Positions 33,488-45,136 are shown, counted from the first letter of the stretch. The stretch: 64,000 nt of DNA from Leguminivora glycinivorella (GCF_023078275.1 NC_062973.1:17750456-17814455); one strand, 5' to 3'. Notes: generated by a model not told the origin, from the sequence alone. A program made the numbers and translations.

Positions 33488-33534
33488 TTAATATGAAAAC
33501 AATAGAAATCTAAACCCAGTCTACTGCTAATTCA

Positions 33535-33806
33535 GCAATTCCCGTCAACTTTGTACAAAAATTAAGGGAAAAGTTAAATTTGTTTTTTATTAATTCCTAT
33601 TTTGTTACCAAGATTTGGTTGATGAATTGAGATTTTATTAAGTTTTATTTCGTCATTAAGGTTCTCTAGTATCTATATTTTCTTAATTATAACAATTATC
33701 CTGTATATATCTTACGAAAGTCGAATTATATCACTAAATGTTGGTAACAAAATAGGATCAATTAAAATTTGCTGACGTGGCATTGTACAAAGTTGACGGG
33801 AATTGC
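33535..33806. mobile_element. hAT-like MITE, copy 1
   Basis: Ends GCAATTCCCGTCAACTTTGT and its exact inverse at 33787-33806. The same terminal word (GCAATTCCCG) starts the element at 55234-55549, which has an 8-bp duplication. Here the duplication is degenerate (CTAATTCA / TGTATTCA). Confidence 0.7.
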
Positions 33807-34393
33807 TGTATTCAAGAATAGAACACTGAAACTAATCTGATGTGTGTTTAAATTACAAATGTATAAAGTTCACTCAACTGTTGATATTTCGTTAGTCACT
33901 GAATTTTGGACAATATATTTTTGCGGTTTAACTTAACCGATTATGAAGTTAATGAAAATTAAATTTTATTCATCTATTATAAAATAGAGTAATCTCTGAG
34001 CCATTTTGATGACTTAAAATATAATCTAACATGGGACAGTTTTTATACTGTTGATCGCAAAACAAACTGCCAAAGCCCGTTGAGGTTTATTTATAGTTAT
34101 TAAGGTTTAATTAAGGTTGTTTTTAGTTAACCGATCAAGTAATCAGCGGTAGACAATGTGGAAATATACTCTGGCATGGCGATTTTGTCAGTCAGAAAAA
34201 GGTGGTTGATTATGATTAGGTAAAAATATATGCGCAAGAAGTTGACTTTCAATGAAACTTGTTATTTCATATTTTTAAATTTAAAAAAAATGAAAAATTC
34301 ACACCTCCAGCAAGACTCGATCTTCTGCATTAACTGTGAAACTTTTTCTAGAAATGTTTAGTTGAGATTACATTATTATTTACTTTATTGCAG

Positions 34394-34549
34394 ATCAAGA
34401 CTCTAGTTCATCCTCAGCCAAAAGAGCCGCAGAAGCATCATCGGCACTACCAGCAGCATCTAGTAGATTTACTTTTCGTGTGCCATTGCCTCTCAACAGA
34501 TATCAAACCAATAGAAAATATTCAAGGAGTCAGATAGATGGTTATCAAA
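34394..34549 (+). CDS. Internal exon of the host gene (exon d)
   Basis: Acceptor TTTACTTTATTGCAG and donor GTAAGTACC bracket 156 bases with one open frame, phase 1 to phase 1. The leading two bases complete an Asn codon with the A left over from exon c. The peptide is serine/alanine-rich (SSSSSAKRAAEASSALPAAS), then basic (RFTFRVPLPLNRYQTNRKYS). No signal or membrane segment; looks like a disordered part of a larger protein. Best supported exon of the series together with 58109-58258. Confidence 0.7.
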
Positions 34550-34803
34550 GTAAGTACCTATTCAATACAAGTACTTGTGCGCTTCAATAAAATAATTCTG
34601 CACTCTAAAAGTCCAAACAAATACCTCAATGTCTTCGCTTTTATTTGTACTTTGTTGTGACGTTCAATAAATGTTTTCTATTCTATTCTGTGTATATGAG
34701 TCCTATAGTTCGAATCAGGTTTGATTCGTATTTCAACAAAAAGTTTTCAATCACATTTTTGTCAGGATATCGTACGGAACTATTCTTTTGTGGCATGTAG
34801 GTA

Positions 34804-34951
34804 TAGTCAATCAATTGGAACCCTAGGCCACTCTAAAACCATGTCAAAATGACAAGCAGTAAGTTAGAGAAATTTCTTACTATCTGATTTATAATTATAA
34901 CGTCACTATGACATAGTTCTACAGCGGCGTAGGATTCCAATTGATTGACTG
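34804..34951. mobile_element. 148-bp TA-flanked MITE
   Basis: TAGTCAATCAATTGGAACCC at the left, inverse of AGGATTCCAATTGATTGACTG at the right; TA on both sides. Tc1/mariner-type target. Confidence 0.75.
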
Positions 34952-35568
34952 TACGAGTATTACTAACATGCGCAACTTTCTATCTGAAAATATTCCGAGT
35001 ATTCTTAAAGAGCCTGGATGTCTCTAAAATTCAGAATTTAATAAAGATCGTGCTTTTACGAACAAGAACCTTGGTGTATACAAATACGGTTTGAATTTCA
35101 ATCGAAGTTGAAAAGTAACATTTTCAATAATCGTTTTGCGGTAGACTATTCAATTTTGCCGAATACCGCTTATTTGGTGAATCAAAGCAAATGTATGTAC
35201 TCTTTTCATATCCATCTACACACCGGAAATTTCTTATCCGTTAGTGAGTTAAGACGGAGTTTCCAAAATAAACGAATAGTTTATACGGATGTGGCCCGCA
35301 TGAACCTTCTAAAATGGACCTTTCCCTAGTTGAAAATAAATTTCTATGATCATGCACTTACTTTTTCAATAGTTTGTTAAATAACTCTCTTGAAATAATT
35401 ACAAACTCTTTTATTGGATCTAGAGCCTTTACCATTAGGTCTGGTGAAAACCGCATTAACACTAGGAAAGTATTAACTGCAAACATAGTCAAATTCATAT
35501 TTTTTACATTCATAATACAAAATCACCATACCAACGATTCGGAAACCTGGCAGGAAAGTATGGTATGA

Positions 35569-35619
35569 ATCAGGCCGTCCCTATCGCACTATTTGTAAGT
35601 TCGATAGGGACGGCCTGAT
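35569..35619. repeat. 51-bp perfect hairpin
   Basis: ATCAGGCCGTCCCTATCG and its exact inverse are separated by 15 bases. Possibly a tiny MITE. Confidence 0.7.
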
Positions 35620-35756
35620 GGTTTATCATTTATCGCGCAACCATGCTTGCCTGCCTGGTTTTAACTAGGAAACCAGCGCTTCAAGGTATGTGGTTAACAA
35701 GAAGCTGCTGAGAAGCCCGTTTTTTATTTGTTTTTGTCTTACGAATTGAAAAGGCA

Positions 35757-36168
35757 TTGTCACTTGTCCCGGTAAACTCGACACCACGTCAGCGTGCTTA
35801 CGCTGATGTTGTGAGTCAGCCACGAACAGCTGGCCGGGTCAACGCACCTACTAAGGTGTGTGATGAACGGGCCCCACTCAAGAAGTCCTTCCGCGCCAGT
35901 GTGGATAAGGAGGGATTCACACTGGTGGAAAGGAATAACAAGACACGCAGGGCGCCTCGAAAGACTCTGTGTGGCACTGCAGAGCCGGTTAATTCTGGTC
36001 ACAGACCAATACAACAAGACGGCCCTTACAGGGCGACTCGCGGTCACCAAGCATACGACAAATCGGGTGTATAAAAGTTTGAACGCGTGCGACACCGATC
36101 AGAGCGCCCAAGTATACGACCCGCTAACAGTGTTCGTGTCCGCTCGGGAAAAAATCTTAAATAATTAA
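35757..36168 (+). pseudogene. LINE ORF1-like (gag-like) fragment, frameshifted
   Basis: The first frame (35757-36074) has RAYADVVSQPR, then DKEGFTLVERNNKTRRAP and TLCGTA, a pattern I associate with ORF1 proteins of insect LINEs. Near 36000-36030 the likely continuation switches to the frame reading LTGRLAVTKHTTNRVYKS. The zinc-knuckle or RNA-binding part that should follow is missing. Base composition is richer in GC than its surroundings, in keeping with a foreign insert. It could instead be a retrocopied host fragment; moderate certainty only. Confidence 0.45.
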
Positions 36169-36677
36169 ATTTGGTTGCAAACAATGGTTTCTTGCAGCAT
36201 AAAGTGGTGTGGCATGTCTTCTAACACTTCCACATATAAAAAAGATGGACTAACATTCCATAGTTAAGTCAAATTAATTATTTTGTTGAATATTTTTTAT
36301 TATCCGCGGAGTTCATTTATACTGGTCAATATGGTTGTACTGAGCGGCGCCGAGGCGCGTCCATCCCTTTTTGCCTAGTTAACAATGCGATATGCTATCC
36401 CTTTCACGTAAACGACTAGGGATGGGGCCATGTTAGTTTATGTCTGTTGCGGGAACTTCGTACTACCGTTCGTACCATGTGTTACTACCAATATATAAAA
36501 GAAAGCAGATTTGTAATTGTGAATAATTATCTAGAATCTGTAGTCTGTAGTGTTATTTAGTTGATTGATTAGTTTAGAATATTTAGTTGATAATTTAACT
36601 TAGTAAACGTAAGTAAAAATGCACAGTTTATTTATTAGTTACTAGAATGATTTTTATTAAGGTGCTATAACAATCAT

Positions 36678-36840
36678 CATCCTCCTTGCGTTATCCCGGT
36701 ATCGGCATTCGCCACGGCTCATGGGAGCCTGGGGTCCGCTTTAGAAACTAATCCCAAGATTTGGCGTAGGCACTAGTTTTATGAAAGCGACTGCCATCTG
36801 ACCTTCCAACCCGAAGGGTAACTTGAGGAATTGAGGTCAA
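36678..36840 (+). repeat. LINE/SINE 3'-end repeat, copy 2
   Basis: CCTCCTTGCGTTATCCCGG, GCCACGGCTCATGGGAGCCT, then GGCGTAGGCACTAGTTTT. The first 85 bp match 5800-5885 inverted. Confidence 0.65.
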
Positions 36841-36869
36841 CATCATAATCAGATATGAAATTTAATCTA

Positions 36870-37430
36870 TGGCCACGTTTCTGGTCCATCAGCAGATCAG
36901 CTCCATGATACCATAATATTGCATCGTCACATGATTTACACAATTATGTGTGCAAAATTTCAGCTCAATCGGTTAAAATATCTGCTTTAAAAGTTGCATG
37001 ATTTCACCCGAATATACTAACATTGCAAGTTAAATAAAAGCTTGCAAAAACGCCTAACTTGCGCATTTCTTACCATTACTTGTAGAAATAATACTTTATA
37101 ACTAACGAAATATAAATAATATAATTATAATATTATAATTTGTTGCAAAACTAATTCACCACAGTACTGGTACCGGTACCATTGTCTATAATAGACATGT
37201 CCCATTCCCATTCCTACGGCTAATCGTAAAGGCGCGCCATTATTTGAAACGACCAATGGCAGCACCGTGCGCTCCCGCCTCACCCCGCAAGGATTGGTGA
37301 TTTGCGTCTCGAACAATATCGCTTGCATTAGGCTTCTAGTGGGGTGTTCTGTGATTCTGGTCTACGGGTCGCAACACCGAGTGGGGCGCTCTACGTCCCA
37401 TACAACCATTTCGGTCGCAAAATCTTCAAA
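36870..37430. other. Unassigned intronic DNA
   Basis: An AT-only stretch at 37095-37140; otherwise nothing that I can identify. Confidence 0.35.
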
Positions 37431-37449
37431 TCAGTAACTAACTGTCAAA

Positions 37450-37710
37450 TGTGACATAACGCGTGGTAATGTCGTGCAAACAATGCGACCGTATTGATAC
37501 AATAACAAAATGTAGTCGGCGTGTGCACTTGTTACGGTAACAAAATGTGTACGAATCTGTGGCTGTCAATGTCACTGTCAGAACGATTTTTAACGACACA
37601 TTATTAGTCGACGTATGCACACATAACGGTAACAACATGTGGACGAATTTTTGGCTGTCATTGTCACTGTCAGAACGGTTTCTGACAGTGACATTGACAG
37701 AATTTGTACA
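37450..37710. repeat. Short inverted and direct repeats around GTCACTGTCAGAACG
   Basis: CACTGTCAGAACGRTTT occurs twice, followed by its inverse (GACAGTGACATTGACAG). CGGTAACA and TTGTTACC words recur, also at 42410-42490. Probably remains of a MITE family. Confidence 0.45.
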
Positions 37711-38610
37711 CACATGTGTAGGTCTGATTACCGAACTGCTCCTAAACCACTGTATCCGCAAATGACAATCTGAAATACGAAGGTTTCTCAAACTGTCTTG
37801 TGAAGTTGTGGACTGGTTGCTGTGAATCATTTAAATATGAGCGAATTAAATAATAATAAACAACGACGACCATTTAAGCACTCTTCGACATTTTATAGAA
37901 ATGTGGGAAAGTTAAGAAAAGTACCGAACGAGGTGTACCCTTGTTTCGCCGACAAACTTTTCATCGAATATCATTTCATCGACAACAAAGCATCGAAAGT
38001 TTAGTTCGAGTAAAATTGTTTCGAGTAATTTGGTTTCAACTACTATTTATTTGAAATTTTCTTAGTTTTAATAAATACTATTCAACTAATATTTCTTCAT
38101 CGCTGATTCATTTCAAAGTACTTCAAATAGCAGAAATACAAAACATCGCAATTCATTTAGTCGACGTATTATTACAAAACTTTCTCATTTGTCGTACTAC
38201 ACATTTATGGATGTTTTATTCTAGGAAACTTCAAATTGTCGATTTTATCGTGGCACATTACATACGTCCATAATTAGACTATGACCATTGGCTTTAATCC
38301 TATATTAGAGTACCAGTAGGTTTAGGTTAGGTTAGAACTGCGATGCTACAACACGATGAACGGGTTTTAAAGTAGGTTTAGGTTAGGTTAGAACTGTGAC
38401 CACACACAAAAACGACCAGTTTACAGAGTAGGTTTAGGTTAGGTTAGAACTGCGACCTACACGACAACGAATAGCTTTTAAACCACAAACAAAAACGACC
38501 AGCTTACAGAGTAGGTTTAGGTTAGGTTAGAACTGTGACCACACAGAAACAAATAGTTTACAGAGTAGGTTTAGGTTAAGAGTTTTGAATGATTCACGGT
38601 TATTTTCATT

Positions 38611-38737
38611 AGACTTATATTGACCGGGATATAGACCGTGATTACCTTTTTGATTTTTGTCGAGCTCCCAATATTTCGACGCAGTTGCATGCATCATGAT
38701 CACGGAAAACGGTCTATATCCCGGTCAATATAAGTCT
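38611..38737. mobile_element. MITE with AGACTTATATTGACCGGG arms, copy 1
   Basis: AGACTTATATTGACCGGGAT at the left and its inverse at the right. A longer version with the same 5' flank (TTTTGAATGATTCACGG) lies at 43965-44152. Confidence 0.7.
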
Positions 38738-39048
38738 AGGTTTAGGTTAGGTTCGACCTGTGATTTACACAGAAGCAAACGTATTGCAGAGTAGGTTTAG
38801 GTTAGGTTAGAACTGCGACCCTACACATCAACGAACGGTTTATACATATAGTAGGTTTAGGTTAGGTTAGAACTGTGACCACAGACAAAAACAAACAGTT
38901 TACAGAGTAGGTTTAGGTTAGGTTAGAACTGTGATCACACAGAAACAAACGGCTTGCAGAGTAGGTTTAGGTTAGGTTAAAACTGCGACCCTACACAACA
39001 ACGAACCGTTTTTAAAGTAGGTTTAGGTTAGATTAGAACTGTGACTAA

Positions 39049-39175
39049 GGGCCGGTTGCATCAAACCGTCTGTCACCGTTAAAGCGTTCGTTAAATTTTA
39101 TTGTATGGGAAGTTCCATAGACGTCTGCAGCGTGACGATGATGTGTCTGTTAAATGTGGTTGATGCAACTGGCCC
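39049..39175. mobile_element. 127-bp Harbinger-like MITE
   Basis: GGGCCGGTTGCATCAAACCG and, inverted, GGGCCAGTTGCATCAACCAC; TAA on both sides (39046-39048, 39176-39178). A degenerate left half of the family may be present at 13216-13270. Confidence 0.75.
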
Positions 39176-39701
39176 TAAACAAACAGTTTATAAATTGTAA
39201 AATTTTAGAAGAAATCATAATTGAAATAATATTATTCGTAATGAATTGTATTTAATGTAAAACAAAATGAAATGAAAAAACACGGAATGAAACACCACGA
39301 TATAAAGTATACTCGGAATAACTTATCTACGAAGTAAAAGTCTACGGTTTGATTTTACTTGTGTCGATTGTTCTACGATATGAACTGTCGATGAAATGAA
39401 ATTATTTGAAACGTTGTCTTTGAAATAATATTCGAACAAGTGTCTGTCGGCGATTCAAGGGTAAACCACAGAACGATAATACAAATAGATAAGCACTTTA
39501 TAGTTACTTAATGTATTAGATATATAATTTTTAATTCTTATTGATAAAAAAGATGTGTAGTATTGCTTTACACAATAAAAGTAGGTATCAAATGAAATAG
39601 AGTATTTACTGTGATATTAATAGATGTCTCGTGAAGTGCATACTAGAGTAAATTCCTATACATAACGTAGTTAGTATTATTCTAACCTTCATTATTTTTA
39701 G

Positions 39702-39759
39702 GCAGAAATGACACAGAAGTTCAGATCGCTGAAATTAATGTTGATAGTAATATTAATGA
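39702..39759 (+). pseudogene. 5' part of host exon e, cut off by a LINE insertion
   Basis: An acceptor (CATTATTTTTAG) precedes a frame that continues exon d at phase 1: SRNDTEVQIAEINVDSNIN. The following bases run into a stop (TGG TAG, about 39800). The last 45 bases (39715-39759) recur at 41624-41668 on the other side of a LINE, where the rest of the exon follows. Splicing into this copy would give a shortened protein ending about 13 residues after the break. Confidence 0.6.
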
Positions 39760-39864
39760 AAATCGACGTATATTATATTGTTATGAATGCTGGTAGTTAC
39801 TACTTAGTATTTGTGACGCAGTTTTCTTTATGTATTGGGTTCTTCTGTTGCGCAATAATAGTTT

Positions 39865-40090
39865 TTTTCAGTACAACTGCTGCTTTTTTTAACGCAGTAG
39901 TGCGAGCACTGATTCATTTCTTGTCTGGTCGAAACTCTTAGCTTAGATTTAGGTACTGAAAATCGTCGTACGATACACGTGCGAAAAGGACATTCGCAAC
40001 TCGTGTCGATTTAATACACTCCCTTCGTTCGTGTATTAATTTATCGCTACTCGTATCGATATTTCTCTTTTCCGCACTTGTATTTTGTTT
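39865..40090 (+). repeat. Interspersed repeat X, copy 1
   Basis: Shares ACGCA(C/G)TAGTGCGAG, GTCGTACGATACACGTGCGA and CACTCCCTTCG with 55838-56070 in inverse orientation. Likely a non-autonomous DNA element; ends not fixed. Confidence 0.65.
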
Positions 40091-40184
40091 GGGTTACAAA
40101 AAAAACAAATTATTTACTCTACTACGTTTTATTTATGTCTCTTTAACATTACAAATTTGTGGACACTTATCTCTACAAAAATTA

Positions 40185-41623
40185 TTATTATTATTTAATA
40201 AGCAGGCAGGCAGTTAAAGAACTGATATAGCCTGTATCCAGTGATCATTGTGACAGTAATCATAGCCGAGTTGTAGATGTGATGTGCTTGTCTAGTCTAT
40301 TTTTAAACTGATTCACATTTTGTGCTGAGACCACGTCCTCTGGGAGCTTGTTCCAAGATCTCACTACTCGATTGCTCAAAAAGTGTTTATAAGGGTTACT
40401 GTGAGATCTATCACTCTCTAGCTTTAAGAGGTGACCTCTCAAACGAGTGTCGTTATTACGCTTGAACATCTCTTGAAATTCCTTGAGGTCGTAATGTCCA
40501 GTTAGTATTTTGAATGTCTCTATTAAATCCCCACGTTCTCTGCGGTCTTTTAGAGTAGTGAGCTTTAGTTCTTTTAGCCTTTCCTCATACGGCTTGTTTT
40601 TAAGTTGTCTTGGCAGTTTAGTGAAGCTACGTTGGACTTTCTCTAGCATATCAATATCTTTGGCAAAGTAGGGACTCCAGGCTTGAAAAACGTACTCCAG
40701 TATAGGTCTGACATAAGTTTTGTATATTTTTAGCATCATATCTGGTGTCAAAGTCTTGAAAGCTTTTCTGATCAGATAAATTATACTTCTGGCTTTTTTG
40801 ACGATTGTAGATATGTGCTCTTCCCATTTCAAGTTTTCGGAGATCTTAACGCCCAGGTCAGTTTGCGTTTGTACAACCGTTAGTGGATTGCCTTCCAAGT
40901 GATAAGTCAGGCGGGGATTCCTATTTCCTATATGGAGTACTGTACATTTAGCAGAGTTTAGATTGATTAACCATTCTTTAGACCAGCTTGCTATGGCATC
41001 TAGATCACTTTGTAGTTGGTTATAGTCAACAAATGGGTTAGAAAATATCTTAGTATCATCCGCAAAAGTACTAATACTGCACTTGATGCGCTGTGGAAGG
41101 TCAACTGTGTACAGTATGTAAAGCACCGGGCCTAGGACTGAACCTTGTGGTACTCCACTATTAATCCGTCTTTGCTGAGACTTGGTCAAACCAACTCTAA
41201 CTTCAAAGATTCTTTGTTGCAGGAAAGCCCTTACCCATAGTAACAGTTTCCCACGGATTCCCAAGTGTTCTAGTTTAAGAAGTAGCCTTTCTGTGGGAAC
41301 TTTGTCAAATGCCTTTTCATAATCAAGATAAATTACATCCGTAGGGTCTCTGTTGTCAAAGCTTTTTGTCCAGGAAGAGAGGCAAGATAACAAGTTGGAT
41401 ACTGTAGATCGATGAGGGCAGAAACCATGCTGTTGGTCACCTATTACACTGTCCAGGGCAAGAAATCCTCTTATGTGTTTAACTATAATTTTTTCCATAG
41501 CTTTGGATGCTACACTAGCAACACTTATCGGCCTGTAGTTCGATGGTTGAAGCTTGTTGCCCTTTTTGTATATTGGAGTGACAGTAGCTGTTTTCCATTG
41601 CTCGGGTAAAAAATCTTGACAAA
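40185..41623 (-). mobile_element. 5'-truncated CR1-group LINE
   Basis: On the minus strand it begins inside the reverse transcriptase domain and ends with an (AAT)n tail at about 40185. Its left boundary is not directly next to the duplicated exon sequence: 425 bp including repeat X intervene. Confidence 0.8.
40260..41615 (-). CDS. CR1-group reverse transcriptase, C-terminal 450 residues, uninterrupted
   Basis: Open without stop from the truncation point: EQWKTATVTPIYKKGN, NYRPISVASVASKAMEK, QHGFCPHRST, VIYLDYEKAFD, GVPQGSVLGPVLY and the catalytic box TFADDTKIF, then the usual tail (LGVKIS...WEEHI, YVRPILEY, RSWNKLPEDVV) to a stop at 40260. The endonuclease domain and first RT motif are missing, so it cannot move by itself. 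The frame continues about 50 codons upstream into antisense host exon, which is not part of the LINE. An unbroken frame suggests a recent insertion. CR1/Jockey-group call is by motif style. Confidence 0.85.
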   Translation of the reverse strand, partial: DFLPEQWKTATVTPIYKKGNKLQPSNYRPISVASVASKAMEKIIVKHIRGFLALDSVIGDQQHGFCPHRSTVSNLLSCLSSWTKSFDNRDPTDVIYLDYEKAFDKVPTERLLLKLEHLGIRGKLLLWVRAFLQQRIFEVRVGLTKSQQRRINSGVPQGSVLGPVLYILYTVDLPQRIKCSISTFADDTKIFSNPFVDYNQLQSDLDAIASWSKEWLINLNSAKCTVLHIGNRNPRLTYHLEGNPLTVVQTQTDLGVKISENLKWEEHISTIVKKARSIIYLIRKAFKTLTPDMMLKIYKTYVRPILEYVFQAWSPYFAKDIDMLEKVQRSFTKLPRQLKNKPYEERLKELKLTTLKDRRERGDLIETFKILTGHYDLKEFQEMFKRNNDTRLRGHLLKLESDRSHSNPYKHFLSNRVVRSWNKLPEDVVSAQNVNQFKNRLDKHITSTTRL

Positions 41624-41668
41624 AGAAGTTCAGATCGCTGAAATTAATGTTGATAGTAATATTAATGA

Positions 41669-41772
41669 CGACTACTTCAACAAGTGTCAATTGTGAAATG
41701 CCGCAAAATACTAGTTGCTCTATAGAAGACCCTAATAATATGATCCCCGATCCTTTACAACCCAGCAGCTCG
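41669..41772 (+). pseudogene. 3' part of host exon e
   Basis: After the repeated 45 bases the coding-like frame reads TTSTSVNCEMPQNTSCSIED and PNNMIPDPLQPSSS, ending at TCG with donor GTACGC, phase 0. Exon f starts at phase 0, so the 3' junction fits. This frame is shifted by one base against the 5' part, so the two halves as they stand would not join cleanly. See 39702-39759. Confidence 0.6.
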
Positions 41773-41799
41773 GTACGCACGTTACAATTTTTTTTTAAT

Positions 41800-43440
41800 C
41801 TTCTTCAGTGAGGACAACTGAGTACGACGGCATATTTAATTGTTTATAAAGTTTGAGGATACCTGGAAAAAATGAATACAAGAAGCCATTTTGTAAATCC
41901 AATAAATATTCACTGCTTTCGGTCACGTGTGTACGCTACGACTATTTTGCGACCGTTTGTTGACCGTTTGGTGACCGTTTGTCGACTGTTTTTTACATAG
42001 AATATTACCCAGTCTTAATCCATATTTTAACAACTTTATTGGTTTTCTAGGCATTATTTTTATTATTTCAGTATACTATATGCACCGAAGCACTAAAACT
42101 TCACCAATCAATATAGTTATGTACACAAACACCGAGTAGTCAATAATATTACTGCTGGTTAAACTGAGGTAAATTGATGGCGCGTTGATAAATTTAGACT
42201 TATTTTATGAAATCACTCGAGCAATTTAATTGGCCATGGTAATTAGGGCACATTATATTACAAATGCAAACAATATTTATCTTTAACAAATTCTTCCGCC
42301 ATTACATTTTAATGTCTAATGATTTTATTTCTTTTTTACTTTGACGTCTCTGACAGTCGCCATTTGAAAAGAATGAAATGAACGAATGATTTTGGGAACG
42401 TTGTCGCCAAACGGTAACAATGTGTGCACGCGTAGTGCACACTTCTGTCACTTCTGTGACATTTGTGCATGCCTGTTACCAATCGTCCCCATTTGGGTCG
42501 CCTCGACTAAACGTCGACCGTACTGCGACTAAGCATTGAGGCCCGAAGACCTGTGTGTACACAAAATAGGACGATTTGCGTAGGAACGACGACCGATTAT
42601 GGTTATATGAGGGTGTCTCGCCTGCACTACTTCGCCGTGGCAGACGAGGTGGTGGACTACGTTTACTGGAAGACTGGCTACACGATGTCATATCGGTCAC
42701 TTGAAAAAAGATAATTAATAAATAATACAAAATAAATATAAAAGAGCCACCTTTCCGTGATCGTTATAACGTAATCTGTTAGAAAAATATTGCTTATCTT
42801 CAAAAAACTTTACCTACCCAATCAATTGTCCATATTTTACCTAACTACCATAGAAACAATAGATTCATTTGCTTCGCAATTTATCTCCTATTTTACTACA
42901 GCTACCAATACCAATTTGCCAAAATTGGATTGCATTGAATTTGCATACTTTTAATGGAAGTTACCGCTTCAATTAACTAGTAAAAAGGTTGTTTAGGGAA
43001 GCTATATTTTACCGGGAGATTAGTGCCGGTGTCAGGAATTTCCACTACAAATTCATTTCAGATTTTCAGTCGAATCGCTTGTTTTAACAATTGTATAAAA
43101 TATGAGATAAAAATTCACCTACCATCTGCTGATCTGCCACTTATTATCATTGAAATATCACCATACAACGGACTAATTTTAGAAGTGAATGATAGGATCT
43201 TTTTAATGTTGAGGAACGTACATTATGTACGTATACTTCAAACTTTGACATAAATACATTCAAAATTAACGACTCCAAAATAAAGAGTCACAGAATGTGT
43301 ACTATACATTCCATCCACTACTTTTCTTTAAGTTCCGAACGTGTGTCTAATCTATTTAAACGGCCGAATCTATTAACGATGGTTAAGAGAGGCGGTGGGG
43401 TTAGGACATACGTAATAAAAACCTTTGCTTAATCGAAATC
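41800..43440. other. Unassigned intronic DNA, 1.6 kb
   Basis: Contains CGGTAACAATGTGTGCACGC with inverse-like partners at 42410-42490, resembling words at 37.5 kb. No exon supported. Confidence 0.4.
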
Positions 43441-43460
43441 AACGTTTTATTTATACAAAA

Positions 43461-43639
43461 CTAGCTTTTGCCCGCGGCTTCGCTCGCGTTAGAAAGAGAC
43501 AAAAAGTAGCCTATGTCACTTTCCATCCCTTCAACTATCTCCACTTAAAAAATCACGTCAATTCGTCGCTCTGTTTTGCCGTGAAAGACGGACAAACAAA
43601 CAGACACACACACTTTCCCATTTATAATATTAGTATGGA
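43461..43639 (-). mobile_element. Intact short Helitron, 179 bp
   Basis: Minus strand: TCCATACTAATATTATAAAT ... GCGAGCGAAGCCGCGGGC AAAAGCTAG. Two interrupted relatives are at 11351-12061 and 29003-30477. Purely non-coding and dependent on a helper. Confidence 0.85.
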
Positions 43640-43964
43640 TAATTCAACCCGCAATGTAATGCAAACACAATAGTGAGAAACCCTCGTTAATAGTTAGTTT
43701 TAAAAGCATAATATATCGCGTATGTAATGTCATTACTTACATACAGCCATGTTTAGAGTTAATTACAGCTGAGAATATTGAAAAAAAAAATGGATTGAAA
43801 ATTAATAGTAGGTACTCGTATATGAAAAACGGCTCTTAATTATGAGTAATCATAACACTAATGAATACTGTCTGGTTTAATTTGTCGATAAAGCTTACTC
43901 ACTGTACTTTGTTTGGTCAGGTCATTAATATTCGTGTTTTGAATGATTCACGGTTATTTTCATT

Positions 43965-44152
43965 AGACATATTGACCGGGATATAGACCGTGATTACCTT
44001 TTTGATTTTTGTCGAGCTCCCGATATTTCGACGCAGTTGCATGCATCATGATCACGGAAAACTGACGAAGGCGGGTGGATGTTAAAATTGCATAGACAGT
44101 CAGTAAAAATCAAAAAGGTAATCACGGTCTATATCCCGGTCAATATAAGTCT
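43965..44152. mobile_element. MITE with AGACTTATATTGACCGGG arms, copy 2
   Basis: AGACATATTGACCGGGATAT at the left; ATATCCCGGTCAATATAAGT at the right. Arms extend through GACCGTGATTACCTTTTTGA. Larger loop than the 38.6-kb copy. Confidence 0.75.
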
Positions 44153-44289
44153 AACATTAATATTCGGTTCAAAAAAATACCCACAGTTCTACATTCAGAA
44201 TTAGCCAGTCTGAGAAGCAAGCCAAATTAATTAGGCTGTAATGATCCAATTCGAGTCTCTTAAGGAAAGTAATACTTATTAACACCCCC

Positions 44290-44640
44290 GAAGGAAGATT
44301 GTCTTTTCTCAAACATGCAATGAAATATTGTCTTTACGTTCCTTAAAATGGGCTGGGAAGTATCGCTTTTTGGGCGCAACAACTCGAGAGGACTGTAAAG
44401 GGATTTCATATTATTTTTTAGGCCTAGGCCTGCAAAGTAACTTATTTTATAAAATATTGTCCTTTAGAGTATTTTTTTTTAATTTCATTGTATGTTTGAG
44501 AAAAGCACTATACATGCCTCGGCGTGAAAACGGATTCCCGGCCTCGTATCCCTATATACCCACTTGGCCGGAAATCCTCATTTTCCCGGCCTCTGATGTA
44601 ATGTACTATTTATGTTTACGGTTATAGCTTGGAAAAACAT
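44290..44640 (+). repeat. Possible interspersed repeat
   Basis: Shows GGGAAGTATCGCTTTTTGGG and CCCGGCCTC twice (44538, 44596). The long frame 44328-44627 has no recognisable domain. Weak support. Confidence 0.3.
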
Positions 44641-45136
44641 TCTAAATAAATAAAGACACACTTAGAAGTTTATAAATTACTATAGTCTTTACTTTCTGAG
44701 AAACTGTCAATTTGTTGTTTTACATGTGTAGGTAGGTATGAGTATGAGATAGTTTCCCGAGATAAATATTTCTTAACACATGTCATGACCACTTTTTCAT
44801 AGTTGTTTTGCCAAAAAACCGATGTTTTGTAGGGAAACGCATTTTGATTATGTCGTTAGTTATGTTATTGGGTCTCCATAACTGCCGGGAGACAGTGGCG
44901 CCGGCCATTTAATTCAGCGGAATGACGTCTTTAAAATCACAGCGAGAATGTAACGCAATATATCCTGTACTAGTTTATATCACAAGTAGGGCAGTGAAAT
45001 AAAATTCTTATTTACTGCCCGAGGTTTGTTTACAATTTTTCTGTTCGATGGACTCGGAAAGTGTCAAATTCGATTAACGCAGTGTGCCAGAAATATATTT
45101 CGCACATCTATTTATCATTATTTTACTTATTTCCAG

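Larger units (their letters stand above)
37932..39467 (-). mobile_element. Telomere-motif element, copy 3 (GGTGTACCCTTG ends)
   Basis: Ends GGTGTACCCTTGTTTCGCCG and, inverted, GGTTTACCCTTGAATCGCCG. Flanking 9-mers ACCGAACGA (37923-37931) and ACAGAACGA (39468-39476) differ at one base, an aged duplication. Internal array of about ten GTTTAGGTTAGG units (38325-39050). Two MITEs (38611-38737, 39049-39175) have landed inside the array. Opposite orientation to copy 1. Confidence 0.8.

Noticed and set aside
40260..41780. 506-codon minus-strand frame as one protein
   Set aside because: The first 50 or so codons are antisense to the duplicated host exon; the LINE product begins only near 41615.
44328..44627. 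99-codon frame as a gene
   Set aside because: No splice or start context, no recognisable motif, composition like surrounding repeats.
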